Below are positions 31,982-41,107 of a stretch of 61,706 nt of DNA, one piece after another. Positions within the stretch are counted from its first letter, which is position 1; each line of letters starts with the position of its first letter. The notes under the pieces were generated by a model, which did no database searches, had not been told where the DNA came from, and saw only the letters and a list, made by a program, of their open reading frames with translations. This stretch comes from an uncultured Oscillibacter sp. GTDB lineage: Bacteria > Bacillota > Clostridia > Oscillospirales > Oscillospiraceae. The position numbers and the translations under genes are program-made. The stretch lies in NCBI GenBank assembly GCA_910578935.1, contig CAJTSM010000017.1, forward strand, positions 284 to 61,989. Direction: 5' to 3'.

Positions 31982-34202
31982 GATGGTCCTCCCCCGCGCC
32001 CTCCCGGGTTTCGCCGGGGGCCGCGGAATCCGTCTCCGGCGGGTTCGTATCCCCAGCGGGGAGCTCCGGGGGATTCTCCGTCCCGGCGGGAAGCTCCGGG
32101 GCCACAATCTTTTCGGAGATCATGTGAACTTTTTTGGCCGCCGGTTCGATCTCCGGCGTATTCCGGCGGGTGGAAGCATAGGGATTCTCCACCAGGGCGG
32201 GGTCCCGGCCCTCGATGATGGCCACCATCTCCGCGCCGGTGATGGTTTCCTTCTCCAGAAGGTAAGCCACCACCTTGTCCATGTCCTCCCGGTTCTCCCG
32301 GATGACCTCCACGGCGGTCTTGTAGGCCTCATCCAGCAGGACCTTGACCGCCTTGTCCATCCGGGCGGCGGTGTCCTGGGCGCAGTCCATGCCGTAACCC
32401 CCGTCCAGGTACTGGTTCCGCCGGGAGGCCAGGGCCATCATGCCGAACTCCTCGCTCATGCCGAACATGGCCACCATGTTCCTTGCCACGTTCGTCGCGT
32501 CCTGAATGTCCTGGGAGGCTCCGTTGGTCATGGTGTCCATGACCACCTCCTCGGCGGCCCGGCCGCCCATGGAGACGGTGATCTTGGCCATCAGCTCATC
32601 CTTGGTCCGAAGCTCCGTCTTGTCCTCCTCGGGCATCAGCAGGGTATAGCCCAGGGAGCCCTGGGTGTGGGGGACGATGGTGATTTTCTGCACCGGCTCG
32701 GTGTTCTTCTGCTTATAGGCCACCATGGCGTGGCCCACCTCGTGGTAGGCCACCAGCTTTTTCTCGAACTCCGTCAGGACGCTGCCCTTTTTCTCCGTGC
32801 CGGCGATGACCAGCTCGAAAGCGGCCAGCATGTCCTCCTGGCTCACCAGCTTCCGGCCCTTCCGCACGGCCCGGAGGGCCGCCTCGTTCACCAGGTTGGC
32901 AAGGTCCGCGCCCACGCAGCCCGCCGTTGCCAGGGCCACCTTCTTCAGGTTCACATCCTCCCCCAGCTTGATGTTCCGGGTGTGGACCTCCAGCGTGGCG
33001 ATGCGCCCCGCCAGGTTGGGCCGGTCGATGGTAATCCGCCGGTCGAACCGGCCCGGACGGAGAAGAGCCTGGTCCAGCACCTCCGGGCGGTTGGTGGCCG
33101 CCAGGAGGATGACGCCCTTGGTGGGGTCGAAGCCGTCCATCTCGCTCAAAAGCTGGTTGAGCGTCTGCTCGCGCTCGTCGTTGCCGGAAAAACCGCCGCC
33201 GTCGCGTTTTTTGCCGATGGTGTCGATCTCGTCGATGAAGACGATGCAGGGGGCCACTTTGCTGGCCTCCTTAAAGAGGTCCCGGACCCGGGACGCGCCC
33301 ACGCCCACGAACATCTCCACGAAGTCGGAGCCGGAGATGGAGAAGAAGGGCACGTTGGCCTCTCCCGCCACGGCCTTGGCAAGCAGCGTCTTGCCGGTGC
33401 CCGGGGGGCCCACCAGCAGTGCGCCCTTGGGGAGCTTGGCGCCAATCTCCGTATACTTCCCGGGGTTGTGGAGGAAGTCGATGATCTCCGTCAAAGACTC
33501 CTTGGCCTCGTCCTGGCCCGCCACGTCCCGGAAGGTGACCCCGGTCTGCTTTTCCATATAGACCTTGGCGTTGGATTTTCCCACGCCGCCGATGCCCCCG
33601 ATGCCGCCCATGCCCTTTTTGGCCATCCAGTTCATCACCAGGCTCATCACCAGGATGATGATGAAGAAGGGGGCCAGGTTCACCAGGAAGAGGAGGATGG
33701 GGCTCATGGGGGGCTGGTAGTCCTGGTTGATGCGGATGGGCTCTCTGCCCTGCCGGGCCGGGGACTCGCTGCCCTCCCGGACCCGTTCCACCACGGCGTC
33801 ATAGGACTCCAGCCGCACGGCAAACAGCTCCAGGGAGAGCCTCAGCTCCCGGCCCTCTTCGTCCACGTGGGTGTAAACGGCGGTTCCATCCTCCAGGGTG
33901 GATTTGGTGTATTCCATCCCTTCGCTGTTGGTGTAGACATACCCGTCCTCCGGGGTGATAATCAGGATGGATTCGCTGTTGTCGAAATCCACCCCGGCCA
34001 CCTCCCCGGCGTCCAGCATGTCCAGAAACCCGCTGTATTCCAGCTCTACGGAGCTTGCCTGGTGGCCCATGCTGGTCATGTAGGTGGTAGCGTAGCTCAC
34101 CAGCACCGCCAGCAGCACCGCCCAGCAAATTAGATGAATAAAGCCCCGCCAGTTGTTGTTTTTGCCGCTGCCGGGCTTTTTGTTGTTGTTGTTTTGGTCC
34201 AT
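31971..34202 (-). CDS. ftsH: ATP-dependent zinc metalloprotease FtsH
   Basis: A 743-residue membrane AAA protease that degrades misfolded membrane and some cytosolic proteins. Domain order: N-terminal helix (about 20-40), an outside segment (about 40-150), second helix (about 160-185), AAA module with GPPGTGKT and FIDEIDTIG, the SRH region, then the M41 protease with HEVGH (HExxH) as zinc site. The C-terminus has a Pro/Thr/Glu-rich tail of about 60 residues beyond the usual end. The N-terminus is Asn/Lys-rich. ATG 34202 follows AAAGGAG and suits the family better than an earlier ATG. Confidence 0.96.
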   Translation of the reverse strand: MDQNNNNKKPGSGKNNNWRGFIHLICWAVLLAVLVSYATTYMTSMGHQASSVELEYSGFLDMLDAGEVAGVDFDNSESILIITPEDGYVYTNSEGMEYTKSTLEDGTAVYTHVDEEGRELRLSLELFAVRLESYDAVVERVREGSESPARQGREPIRINQDYQPPMSPILLFLVNLAPFFIIILVMSLVMNWMAKKGMGGIGGIGGVGKSNAKVYMEKQTGVTFRDVAGQDEAKESLTEIIDFLHNPGKYTEIGAKLPKGALLVGPPGTGKTLLAKAVAGEANVPFFSISGSDFVEMFVGVGASRVRDLFKEASKVAPCIVFIDEIDTIGKKRDGGGFSGNDEREQTLNQLLSEMDGFDPTKGVILLAATNRPEVLDQALLRPGRFDRRITIDRPNLAGRIATLEVHTRNIKLGEDVNLKKVALATAGCVGADLANLVNEAALRAVRKGRKLVSQEDMLAAFELVIAGTEKKGSVLTEFEKKLVAYHEVGHAMVAYKQKNTEPVQKITIVPHTQGSLGYTLLMPEEDKTELRTKDELMAKITVSMGGRAAEEVVMDTMTNGASQDIQDATNVARNMVAMFGMSEEFGMMALASRRNQYLDGGYGMDCAQDTAARMDKAVKVLLDEAYKTAVEVIRENREDMDKVVAYLLEKETITGAEMVAIIEGRDPALVENPYASTRRNTPEIEPAAKKVHMISEKIVAPELPAGTENPPELPAGDTNPPETDSAAPGETREGAGEDHHDP

Positions 34203-34272
34203 GTATAAAGCTCCTTTCAGGGGAAAACACAAAAAATCGTCCAAACAGTTGGGACCGGCGAAATTATATGGC

Positions 34273-34301
34273 AGTATATCACAGAACCTGGAAACTCACA
34301 A
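34273..34301 (-). promoter_or_regulatory. ftsH promoter
   Basis: Minus strand: TTGTGA (34296-34301), a 17-bp spacer, then TATACT (34273-34278) with a TG extension. A second TATAAT closer to the gene has no good partner -35. Confidence 0.6.
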
Positions 34302-34353
34302 GGAGGTTTCATGAAGTTTCTGTAAATTCCCGCTTTATTATCCTCCCAGGCTA

Positions 34354-34362
34354 TGGTATACT
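34354..34362 (+). promoter_or_regulatory. Extended -10 promoter of rlmB
   Basis: TGGTATACT, an extended -10 element, lies 57 bp before the start codon; the -35 region TTTATT is weak. Confidence 0.55.
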
Positions 34363-34419
34363 AAGAATGTATCGACAAAATTTTCAGGCCGGGCTTCTCC
34401 GGCCGGAAAGGAACTCCCT

Positions 34420-35181
34420 ATGGAAGAGCGCAGAATCCCCGCCTCTGAGGCCGACGGGATCATCGAAGGCCGGAACGCCGTCATGGAAGCCCTCCGGGCC
34501 GGGACGGCCATTGACAAAATATACCTCCAGAAGGGCGAGACGGACAAGACCCTGGGCCACATCGCCTCCAAGGCCCGCGCCGCGGGAACGGTGGTCGTGG
34601 AGGCGGACCGGCGAAAACTGGACGCCATGAGCCGTACCCACGCCCACCAGGGCGTCATCGCCCTCAGCGCCGTCCGGGAGTACGCCACGGTAGAGGATAT
34701 CTTACGGGCGGCGGAGGCCAAGGGGGAAGCTCCCCTGCTGGTGGTCTGCGACGAGCTCTCAGACCCCCACAACCTGGGGGCCGTCATCCGCACGGCAGAG
34801 TGCGCCGGGGCCCACGGAGTCATTATTCCCAAGCGCCGGAGCGCGGGCCTCACGGCGGTAGTGGCCAAGACCTCCGCCGGAGCCGTGGCCCACGTGCCTG
34901 TTGCACGGGTGCCCAACCTCCCGGCCCTGCTAAGGGAACTAAAGGACCGGGGAATCTGGGTTTTTGGTACGGCGGCGGACGGGGCCACCTCCCTGTACGA
35001 CGCGGACTTAAAAGGCCCCGCCGCCATTGTGATCGGCAGCGAAGGCGGCGGCATGGGCCGCCTGGTGGCCGAAAGCTGCGATTTCCTGGTCAGCATCCCC
35101 ATGCGGGGGAAGCTGAATTCCCTGAATGCCTCCGCCGCCGCGGCGATTCTTCTCTATGAAGCTGTCAGGCAGAGACTGTAA
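34420..35181 (+). CDS. rlmB: 23S rRNA 2'-O-ribose methyltransferase RlmB/TrmH family
   Basis: A 253-residue SPOUT methyltransferase, most like RlmB, which methylates the ribose of G2251 (E. coli numbering) in 23S rRNA. It has the N-terminal substrate-binding domain (IIEGRNAVMEALRAG) and the three knot motifs: DPHNLGAVIRTAECAGAHGV, VIGSEGGGMGRLV and IPMRGKLNSLNASAAAAILL. The start ATG follows AAAGGA. It starts a three-gene run with the pseudo-ATPase and a HAD phosphatase, gaps 36 and 17 bp. A tRNA methylase of the same family is the alternative. Confidence 0.93.
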   Translation: MEERRIPASEADGIIEGRNAVMEALRAGTAIDKIYLQKGETDKTLGHIASKARAAGTVVVEADRRKLDAMSRTHAHQGVIALSAVREYATVEDILRAAEAKGEAPLLVVCDELSDPHNLGAVIRTAECAGAHGVIIPKRRSAGLTAVVAKTSAGAVAHVPVARVPNLPALLRELKDRGIWVFGTAADGATSLYDADLKGPAAIVIGSEGGGMGRLVAESCDFLVSIPMRGKLNSLNASAAAAILLYEAVRQRL

Positions 35182-35217
35182 CGAATACCCCCAACCCCTT
35201 TGTAAGGAGGGAACCCC

Positions 35218-37314
35218 ATGACCCCAAAGGACGACCACAACATCCCCGCCCCCGCCCCGGAGGACGATTACTCCCTGGAGGAGATTTTGGCGGAGTACGG
35301 CGGCAGCCTGGAGCATCACCTGCTCCGGGCCGCGGAACCGCCGCCCCCGGCCCCTCAGGAATCCAGCCCCAAGCAGACAGCGGGAGCAGCTCCCGCCCCG
35401 GAGGTTCCGGCGGAAAAAGAGCCCCCTGTCCAGGCCCCCCCGGAAGTTCCGGACCCCCTTCGGGAGGCCGAGAAAGCCACGGAGGCAGACGTAGCCCGGT
35501 TGAATATCCCCCGTCCCCGGCCCATTTCTCTGGAGGAAGTTGTGGGCAGCACCGTGGACGCGGTAATGGAAGAATCCAAAGAACCGCTTTTGGCTCCCAA
35601 GCGGGGCCTCTTTTCCCGAAAGCCCATGGAGGAGACGGAAACCCTTCCTCCTCCTCCGCCGCCCGAGCCTGAGCCCGACCCGGAACCCATCGGGCCGGAA
35701 CCCACCCTCTGGGAAGCCGCCCATGACGCCCGGCAGCTCTATATCCGCCGGAAGCACACCGTGCTCCTGCCCCTGATCCCGGCTCTGTTTCCCACCCTGC
35801 TCCTGATTTTGGAGCGGTACCAGATCAAACTTCCCTATTGGTCCGGAAGTGAGGAAACGCAGTGCGTGATCCTGCTGGCCTGCCTGAGCCTGACAGCGCT
35901 TCTCTGCCGCCACGTATTCATTAAGGGTTTCGGTATGCTCCCCCGCCGCCGCTGCGTCGCCGAGCTGCTGGTTTCCCTCTCCGTCCTGGTTTCGGCGGCG
36001 GACTGCCTTCTCCGGCTTCTGGGGGGCCGTTCCGGAGATGCCGTCCCCTACGCCTCCGTCAGCTGCTTGGGATTGGTCTTCGCCCAATGGGGCGTCCGCC
36101 GGGAGAGCAAGGGAAACTACGACATGCTCCGGGCCGCTTCCCTGGATGAGGACCCGCCGTATCTTGTCACCAACACCTCCCAGGGGGCCTGCAAGCAGCG
36201 GGGTTCCGTTCCCGGTTTTTTCACCACTGCCGCCCGAAGCGACGCCGCCACCCTCTGGCAGACGGCTCTGATCCCGGTGTTTTTGACGTCGGCGCTGGTT
36301 TTCGCGGTGCTCAGCTCTGCCGGACAGGGACGGAACGGAGACTTTTTATTGAATCTCTCCGCCATTCTCCCGGCGGCGGCCACCTTCTCCCTGCCTCTGT
36401 GCTGGGCCCTGCCCTGGTCCAAGTTGTCGGAGCACCTGCAAAAGACCGGCTGCGCCGTGGCGGGCTGGTCCGGGGCGCAGAAGATCAGCGCCCAAAAGCG
36501 GATGATCGTCACCGACGCCGACCTCTTTCCCCCGGGCACCGTCCAGCTCAACGGCCGGAAGCTCTACGGCGAAACCCAAGAGCGGGCCGTCTCCTTGGCG
36601 GCCTCCATGGCCCGGGCCGCCGGAAGCGGCCTGGAGCGCCTCTTCAACAGCCTGGTCCGCAGCGAGGGGGGACGTTATGAGAAGGTAGACGATTTCAGCT
36701 TTTACGAGGAGGGCGGCTGGTCCGGCGCCGTGAAAGGCGAATCCGTGCTGATGGGCAGCGCCTCCTTCATGCGGAAGCTGGGCGTGAGGCTGCCCCCCGA
36801 CGTGAATTTGAAAACCGGCGTCTTTCTGGCGGTGGACAAAGAACTCATCGCCGCCTTTGCCGTAAAATACAATCCGGCGGAAAACGTGGACTTCGCCCTG
36901 CGGATGATGCAGCGAAGCCGCATCCAGCCCATCCTGGCCTCCCGGGACCCCAACATTACCCCCGTGCTGATCCGCCGGAAATTCAACCGGAACGTTCATC
37001 TGGAGTACCCGGGCCTGACGGAACGGGTGGCTCTCAGCGAAGCGGAAAAAGACCGGGACCTGCCCAGGGCCCTTTTGTTCCGGGAGGGGCTGCTGCCCTA
37101 TGCGGAGACGGTGGCGGGGAGCCTGCGGCTCTGCAAGGCGGTTCGCCGGGCGGCGGCAATTTCCCTGCTTGGAAGCTGGGCGGGAACTCTGCTGACCTTC
37201 TATCTCACCAGCCTGGGGGCCTATGACCTGCTGAATCCCCTGGCGCTGGAGGCCTTCTTGCTGCTGTGGACCCTGCCGGTGCTGCTCATGGCGGACTGGA
37301 CGGGGCGGTATTAA
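35218..37314 (+). CDS. Degenerate P-type-ATPase-like membrane protein
   Basis: A 698-residue protein. Residues 1-170 are disordered, Pro/Glu-rich and cytoplasmic. Residues 181-400 have six hydrophobic segments and 645-690 two more. Between them is a region that lines up with the P- and N-domains of P1B-type ATPases: the end of TM6 SLPLCWALPW (391-400) matches the usual CPC region, MIVTDADLFPPGTVQLNG (429-446) stands where DKTGTLT-x-G should be, GAVKGESVLMGS (503-514) matches the N-domain, and LASRDPNITPVLIRRKFN (573-590) replaces TGDN. The phosphorylated Asp may remain as D433, but K-T-G-T is lost, so ATP-driven transport is unlikely. A regulatory or structural role is inferred. ATG follows AAGGAGG. 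Confidence 0.75.
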   Translation: MTPKDDHNIPAPAPEDDYSLEEILAEYGGSLEHHLLRAAEPPPPAPQESSPKQTAGAAPAPEVPAEKEPPVQAPPEVPDPLREAEKATEADVARLNIPRPRPISLEEVVGSTVDAVMEESKEPLLAPKRGLFSRKPMEETETLPPPPPPEPEPDPEPIGPEPTLWEAAHDARQLYIRRKHTVLLPLIPALFPTLLLILERYQIKLPYWSGSEETQCVILLACLSLTALLCRHVFIKGFGMLPRRRCVAELLVSLSVLVSAADCLLRLLGGRSGDAVPYASVSCLGLVFAQWGVRRESKGNYDMLRAASLDEDPPYLVTNTSQGACKQRGSVPGFFTTAARSDAATLWQTALIPVFLTSALVFAVLSSAGQGRNGDFLLNLSAILPAAATFSLPLCWALPWSKLSEHLQKTGCAVAGWSGAQKISAQKRMIVTDADLFPPGTVQLNGRKLYGETQERAVSLAASMARAAGSGLERLFNSLVRSEGGRYEKVDDFSFYEEGGWSGAVKGESVLMGSASFMRKLGVRLPPDVNLKTGVFLAVDKELIAAFAVKYNPAENVDFALRMMQRSRIQPILASRDPNITPVLIRRKFNRNVHLEYPGLTERVALSEAEKDRDLPRALLFREGLLPYAETVAGSLRLCKAVRRAAAISLLGSWAGTLLTFYLTSLGAYDLLNPLALEAFLLLWTLPVLLMADWTGRY

Positions 37315-37331
37315 AATAAGGAGACGATCCC

Positions 37332-38177
37332 ATGGGAAAATTCGACGGCGTACTGCTGGCCAGCGACTTTGACAACACGCTTCTTTACACAGAGGACTCC
37401 CTCCGCGCCGGCGCGCCGGTTCCGCCCCTGCCGGAGCGGAACCGGGAGGCCCTGGAGTATTTCATGACCCACGGCGGACGTTTCGCCATCGCCACGGGCC
37501 GGGCCCTTCCCGCCTTTCTCCGTCATGCGGGGGACGTGCCCATGAACGCCCCCGGCGTGGTGTGCAACGGCGCGGCCATCTATGATTTTGAAGCGGGCGA
37601 ATATTTGGAAACCGCCATGCTGAATGCCGCCGCCCGTGATCGGGGTCAGGCGGTGCTGGACCGTTTTCCCGGTGTAGCGGTAGAGGCGTACCACATCGAC
37701 AACATAATCCATGTGGTCCATCCCAATTCCATCAGCCGCCAGCATGAGCACATGACCCATGTATCCCTTACGGAGGCCCCCTCCCTGCCGGAGGTGCCCC
37801 TGCCCTTGGGAAAACTTCTCTTCGAGGCGGACCACGAAACCCTGGAGAACGTTTTGTCCTTCCTCACCGCTCAGGGCTGGGCGGAGGACTACGAGCTGAT
37901 TTTCTCCGTTTCCCACCTGCTGGAAATGACCATCAAGGGGGCCAGCAAAGGGGGCATGATCCGCCGCCTGGCCGCCCGGCTGGGCATCTCCATGGACCAC
38001 GTCTACTGCGCCGGAGACGAGGCCAACGACCTCTCCATGCTCCGGGCCGCCAATCAGGGCTTCGCCCCCGCCAACGCCTCCGCCGCCGTCCGGGAATCCG
38101 GGGTCACGGTGGTCTGCGACGCCCGGGAGGGAGCGATTGCGGACATCGTGGAAATTCTGGACCGGAAATACTCCTGA
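37332..38177 (+). CDS. Cof-type HAD phosphatase
   Basis: A 281-residue cytosolic HAD hydrolase with a C2 cap. Motif I is ASDFDNTLL with the nucleophile Asp, motif II is FAIATGRAL, the conserved Lys lies in GASKGGMI, and motif IV is GDEANDLSML. Such proteins dephosphorylate sugar phosphates, FMN-like or PLP-type compounds; the real substrate cannot be told. The start ATG follows AAGGAGA. It is the last gene of the rlmB run and is followed by a terminator. Confidence 0.9.
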   Translation: MGKFDGVLLASDFDNTLLYTEDSLRAGAPVPPLPERNREALEYFMTHGGRFAIATGRALPAFLRHAGDVPMNAPGVVCNGAAIYDFEAGEYLETAMLNAAARDRGQAVLDRFPGVAVEAYHIDNIIHVVHPNSISRQHEHMTHVSLTEAPSLPEVPLPLGKLLFEADHETLENVLSFLTAQGWAEDYELIFSVSHLLEMTIKGASKGGMIRRLAARLGISMDHVYCAGDEANDLSMLRAANQGFAPANASAAVRESGVTVVCDAREGAIADIVEILDRKYS

Positions 38178-38192
38178 AATACCGCAAGCCCC

Positions 38193-38222
38193 GGGGAAAG
38201 GCAAGCCTTTCCCCCTTTTTCT
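38193..38222 (+). terminator. Terminator after the HAD phosphatase gene
   Basis: Stem GGGGAAAGG paired with CCTTTCCCC (38193-38201/38206-38214) and then CTTTTTCTTCC. Confidence 0.75.
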
Positions 38223-38233
38223 TCCCCCGCCCC

Positions 38234-38262
38234 TTGCATTGCTCTATCCGGAGTGCTACAAT
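38234..38262 (+). promoter_or_regulatory. iorAB operon promoter
   Basis: TTGCAT (38234-38239), a 17-bp spacer, then TACAAT (38257-38262) with a TG extension. It starts right after the preceding terminator. Confidence 0.8.
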
Positions 38263-38330
38263 AAACGCCGTAGTAAAGCGGTAACCAAACGCGACAAAAC
38301 GATTTCTGAAGAGAGGGTGACACAAGCAGC

Positions 38331-40214
38331 ATGGAATGGACAATAACGGCCAACGCCCCCGGCACAGTCTCACTGATGCAGGGCAACGAGGCCATTGTGC
38401 GGGGCGCGGTGGAAGCCGGCATCAATTTCGCCGCCTCCTATCCCGGCTCCCCGTCCTCCCAGGTGCTGGGAATGCTGGGCAAGATTGCCCGGGAGCGGGG
38501 CTTTTACGCGGAGTGGTCCACCAACGAGGTCTGCGCCTTACAGGCTTGCACCGGCGCGTCTTTGGCCAACGGCCGGGCGCTGTGCGTGGTGAAGCAAAAC
38601 GGCCTCCTGTGCGTGGCGGACGCGCTTCACTGCGCCGCCCAGGCCGGTGTGAAGGGGGGACTGGTCATCGTCTCCAGCGACGACCCCAGCGCCCACTCCT
38701 CTACCAACGAGTTTGACTCCCGCTGGCAGGCGATGTCCGCGGGCATCCCCCTGCTGGAGCCCACCACCATGCAGGAGACAAAGGACATGATCCCCTACGC
38801 CTTCGACCTCAGCGAAAAGGTGGGGCAGATCGTGCTGATTCGGGTGACCACCCGGGTCTGCCACGGCCGGGGCAACGTGGTTCTGGGCCCCCTGCCGGAA
38901 AAGCCCCGGGCTCTGGAGCGGGTCAAGGAGTGGGACCGGATGGTCTGCGTCGCTTATATGCACGGTCCGGCCCTTCAAAAGCTGGAGGAACTCCGCAGCC
39001 ATTTCGAAACCAGCCCCTGCAACCACTATGATGGCCCCGAGGCCCCCAAAAAACTCATCATCGCCGGAGGCACCGGCCGGCTCTACGGCCAGGAGGCCCT
39101 TCGCCGCCTGGGCAAGGACCGGGAAACCGGCTTTTTGTCCCTGGGGACCCTCTGGCCCCTGCCAGAAAATTACATACTGCGTTATCTCCGCGCCGCGGAG
39201 GAGGTTTTGATCCTGGAGGAAGTGGACCCCTTCCTGGAGCGGGCTGTCCAGGCCCTGGCGGGCCGGGAGGGCCTGCAAATCAAGTTCCTGGGCCGGGACG
39301 GCGCCCTGCCGCCCTTCGGCGAGCTGGACCCGGACGTGGCCACCGCCGCCATCTGCCGCCTCACCGGCGCGGCCCTGCCCGAGAAAAAGCCCACCGGCGA
39401 TCTGGAGCTTCCCGTCCGGGAGATGAGCTTCTGCGCCGGGTGCCCCCACCGGGCTACGTTCTACCTCCTGAAACGGGCCATGCGGCAGGAAAAGCACCCC
39501 GGGGTGGTCGTTGGCGACATCGGCTGTTACTTCATGGCGGGCCAGTCCGCCGGGCAGTACGCCTGGCAGACCTGCAACTGCATGGGCTCCGGCGTCAGCG
39601 TGGCCGAGGGTCTGGGCCAGCTGACCAACTACGGGCTGGACCAGAAGGTGGTCACCATGTGCGGCGACTCCACCTTCTTCCACACCATCCTCCCCGGATT
39701 GGTAAACGCCACCTATCACAACGCCAACATGCTCCTCATCGTCCTGGACAATTCCGCCACGGCCATGACCGGCTTCCAGCCCCATCCCGGCACCGGCCTC
39801 ACGGCCATGGGGGATCATGTCAAACCCATGGACATTCCCAAAATTCTGGAGGCTGTGGGCTGCACGGTGGAAGTGGCGGACCCCTTCGAAGTCGTCGAGG
39901 CGGAGAAGACCCTCCGCCGGATGCTGGATGAGCCGGGGATGAACGTCCTCATCATGCGCCAGCCCTGCGCCACGCTGATGACCAAGGAGCGGAGCAAAAA
40001 GCCCGTCCGGGTCTATGTGGACCAGGACGTGTGCATTGGGGACGGCTGCGGCTGCGACAAGTACTGCTCCCGGGTCTGGGGCTGCCCCGGCAACACCTGG
40101 GATTTCAAGAAGAACAAGGCGCTCATCGATCCCGTCACCTGCGTGGGCTGCGGCGTGTGCGCCAAGCTCTGCCCCTCCGGGGCCATCAAAGTGGAAAGAG
40201 GTGAGGAAGCTTGA
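38331..40214 (+). CDS. iorA: Indolepyruvate:ferredoxin oxidoreductase, alpha subunit
   Basis: A 627-residue protein that with IorB oxidatively decarboxylates aryl-pyruvates (from Trp, Phe and Tyr) to aryl-acetyl-CoA, using thiamine diphosphate and reducing ferredoxin. It shows the pyrimidine-binding domain start MQGNEAIVRGAVEAG and YPGSPSSQV, the ThDP-binding GDSTFFHT...NATYHNANMLLIVLDN region, and a C-terminal ferredoxin domain. The second cluster motif CVGCGVCAKLCPSGAI is complete, while the first is spaced irregularly (CIGDGCGCDKYC...GCP). I took ATG 38331; the family-like part begins about 15 residues later. It overlaps iorB by four bases. Confidence 0.95.
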   Translation: MEWTITANAPGTVSLMQGNEAIVRGAVEAGINFAASYPGSPSSQVLGMLGKIARERGFYAEWSTNEVCALQACTGASLANGRALCVVKQNGLLCVADALHCAAQAGVKGGLVIVSSDDPSAHSSTNEFDSRWQAMSAGIPLLEPTTMQETKDMIPYAFDLSEKVGQIVLIRVTTRVCHGRGNVVLGPLPEKPRALERVKEWDRMVCVAYMHGPALQKLEELRSHFETSPCNHYDGPEAPKKLIIAGGTGRLYGQEALRRLGKDRETGFLSLGTLWPLPENYILRYLRAAEEVLILEEVDPFLERAVQALAGREGLQIKFLGRDGALPPFGELDPDVATAAICRLTGAALPEKKPTGDLELPVREMSFCAGCPHRATFYLLKRAMRQEKHPGVVVGDIGCYFMAGQSAGQYAWQTCNCMGSGVSVAEGLGQLTNYGLDQKVVTMCGDSTFFHTILPGLVNATYHNANMLLIVLDNSATAMTGFQPHPGTGLTAMGDHVKPMDIPKILEAVGCTVEVADPFEVVEAEKTLRRMLDEPGMNVLIMRQPCATLMTKERSKKPVRVYVDQDVCIGDGCGCDKYCSRVWGCPGNTWDFKKNKALIDPVTCVGCGVCAKLCPSGAIKVERGEEA

Positions 40215-40834
40215 AGCTGAAATATGACCCTCTGAACATTGTGGTCTGCGGCATCGGCGGGCAGGGCAACGTGCTGGCCGCCGAAACCCTGGGCACCGCC
40301 ATGTGCGACCGGGGCTGCCGGGTGGCCGTGGGGGAAACCTACGGCGCGTCCCAGCGGGGCGGCTCCGTCATGAGCCATGTCCGGGTTTCCGAAAAGTGGG
40401 ACCCCAGCGTCTTGATCCCCGCCGGAGAGGCCCATATCATCATCGGCTTTGAACCTTTGGAAACGCTCCGCATTGCCCGGAAGTACGCCGGGGCGGACAC
40501 CGTTACCGTCTATGATCCCCGGCCCGTCTATCCCTTGGGCGTTCTCCAGGGCATTCAGACTTACCCGCCCTTGGAAGAGCTTCAGGCGGAAATCGAGAAC
40601 CTCTCCAGCATGGCCCTGGCCATCCCGGCGGCGGACATCGCCATGGAGGCCGGGGATTCCCGGGCCGCGAATATCGCCCTGCTGGGCGCGTTCAGCCAGC
40701 TCTCCGCCGCCCCGCTGAATGGGGAGGATCTGGAGAAAATCCTGGCCCAGCGCTTCCAGGGCAAGGTGCTGGAGCTGAACCGGAAAGCTTTCGCCATGGG
40801 CCGCGAGGCCGCGAGGAAAGGGGGCGCGGTGTGA
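40211..40834 (+). CDS. iorB: Indolepyruvate:ferredoxin oxidoreductase, beta subunit
   Basis: A 207-residue gamma-domain protein of the 2-oxoacid:ferredoxin oxidoreductases. NIVVCGIGGQGNVLAAETLG is the family start, and GETYGASQRGGSVMSHVRVS is also diagnostic. It completes the IorAB heterodimer. The TTG start overlaps the iorA stop (TTGA) and follows GAGGAAG, so the subunits are made in a coupled way. Confidence 0.95.
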   Translation: MKLKYDPLNIVVCGIGGQGNVLAAETLGTAMCDRGCRVAVGETYGASQRGGSVMSHVRVSEKWDPSVLIPAGEAHIIIGFEPLETLRIARKYAGADTVTVYDPRPVYPLGVLQGIQTYPPLEELQAEIENLSSMALAIPAADIAMEAGDSRAANIALLGAFSQLSAAPLNGEDLEKILAQRFQGKVLELNRKAFAMGREAARKGGAV

Positions 40835-41091
40835 TGGAACCCATTCAAGCACGTTTTTACAACCCGGAAACTCGGGAATCTTTGACGCTGACTCTGCCTA
40901 GAAACACCCGCTTCGCCGCCTTGACGGCCATGCTTCAGGAGCGGGGCTTCGCCGACGGACGGAAAGCGGGCTGGCGCTATCTCTATCAAGACCACCTGTG
41001 CGGCATGAAGCACATGCTGTCCGACTATGTCCCTGAGAACGCGGAGGAGATCGCCCTGGACCTCTTCGGCTTCTCCCAGGTGCTGGTGTAA
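40834..41091 (+). CDS. Small beta-grasp-like protein in the ior operon
   Basis: An 85-residue protein. ATG 40834 overlaps the iorB stop (TGATG). The pattern QARFYNPETRESLTLTLPRN, then helix FAALTAMLQERGF, then YLYQDHLCGMKHMLSDY and a final hydrophobic strand LDLFGFSQVLV fits a ubiquitin-like beta-grasp of the YukD/EsaB type, but this is only pattern-based. It has two histidines and one cysteine, not a clear metal site. Its position between iorB and an FrhB-like gene suggests a link to the redox operon, although in other systems YukD-like proteins go with type VII secretion, none of which is seen here. Confidence 0.6.
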   Translation: MEPIQARFYNPETRESLTLTLPRNTRFAALTAMLQERGFADGRKAGWRYLYQDHLCGMKHMLSDYVPENAEEIALDLFGFSQVLV

Positions 41092-41107
41092 AGGAGGAAT
41101 CGGGAAC

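Noticed and set aside
31944..34133. Open frame of 729 codons antisense to ftsH
   Set aside because: FtsH on the minus strand is certain. The antisense frame is a codon-bias artefact rich in His, Gly and Leu.
34312..34326. Mini-ORF ATG-AAG-TTT-CTG-TAA behind a perfect AAGGAGG upstream of rlmB
   Set aside because: It lies upstream of the likely rlmB -10 box, so it should not be in that transcript; four codons could occur by chance. Start-site mapping could revive it as a leader peptide.
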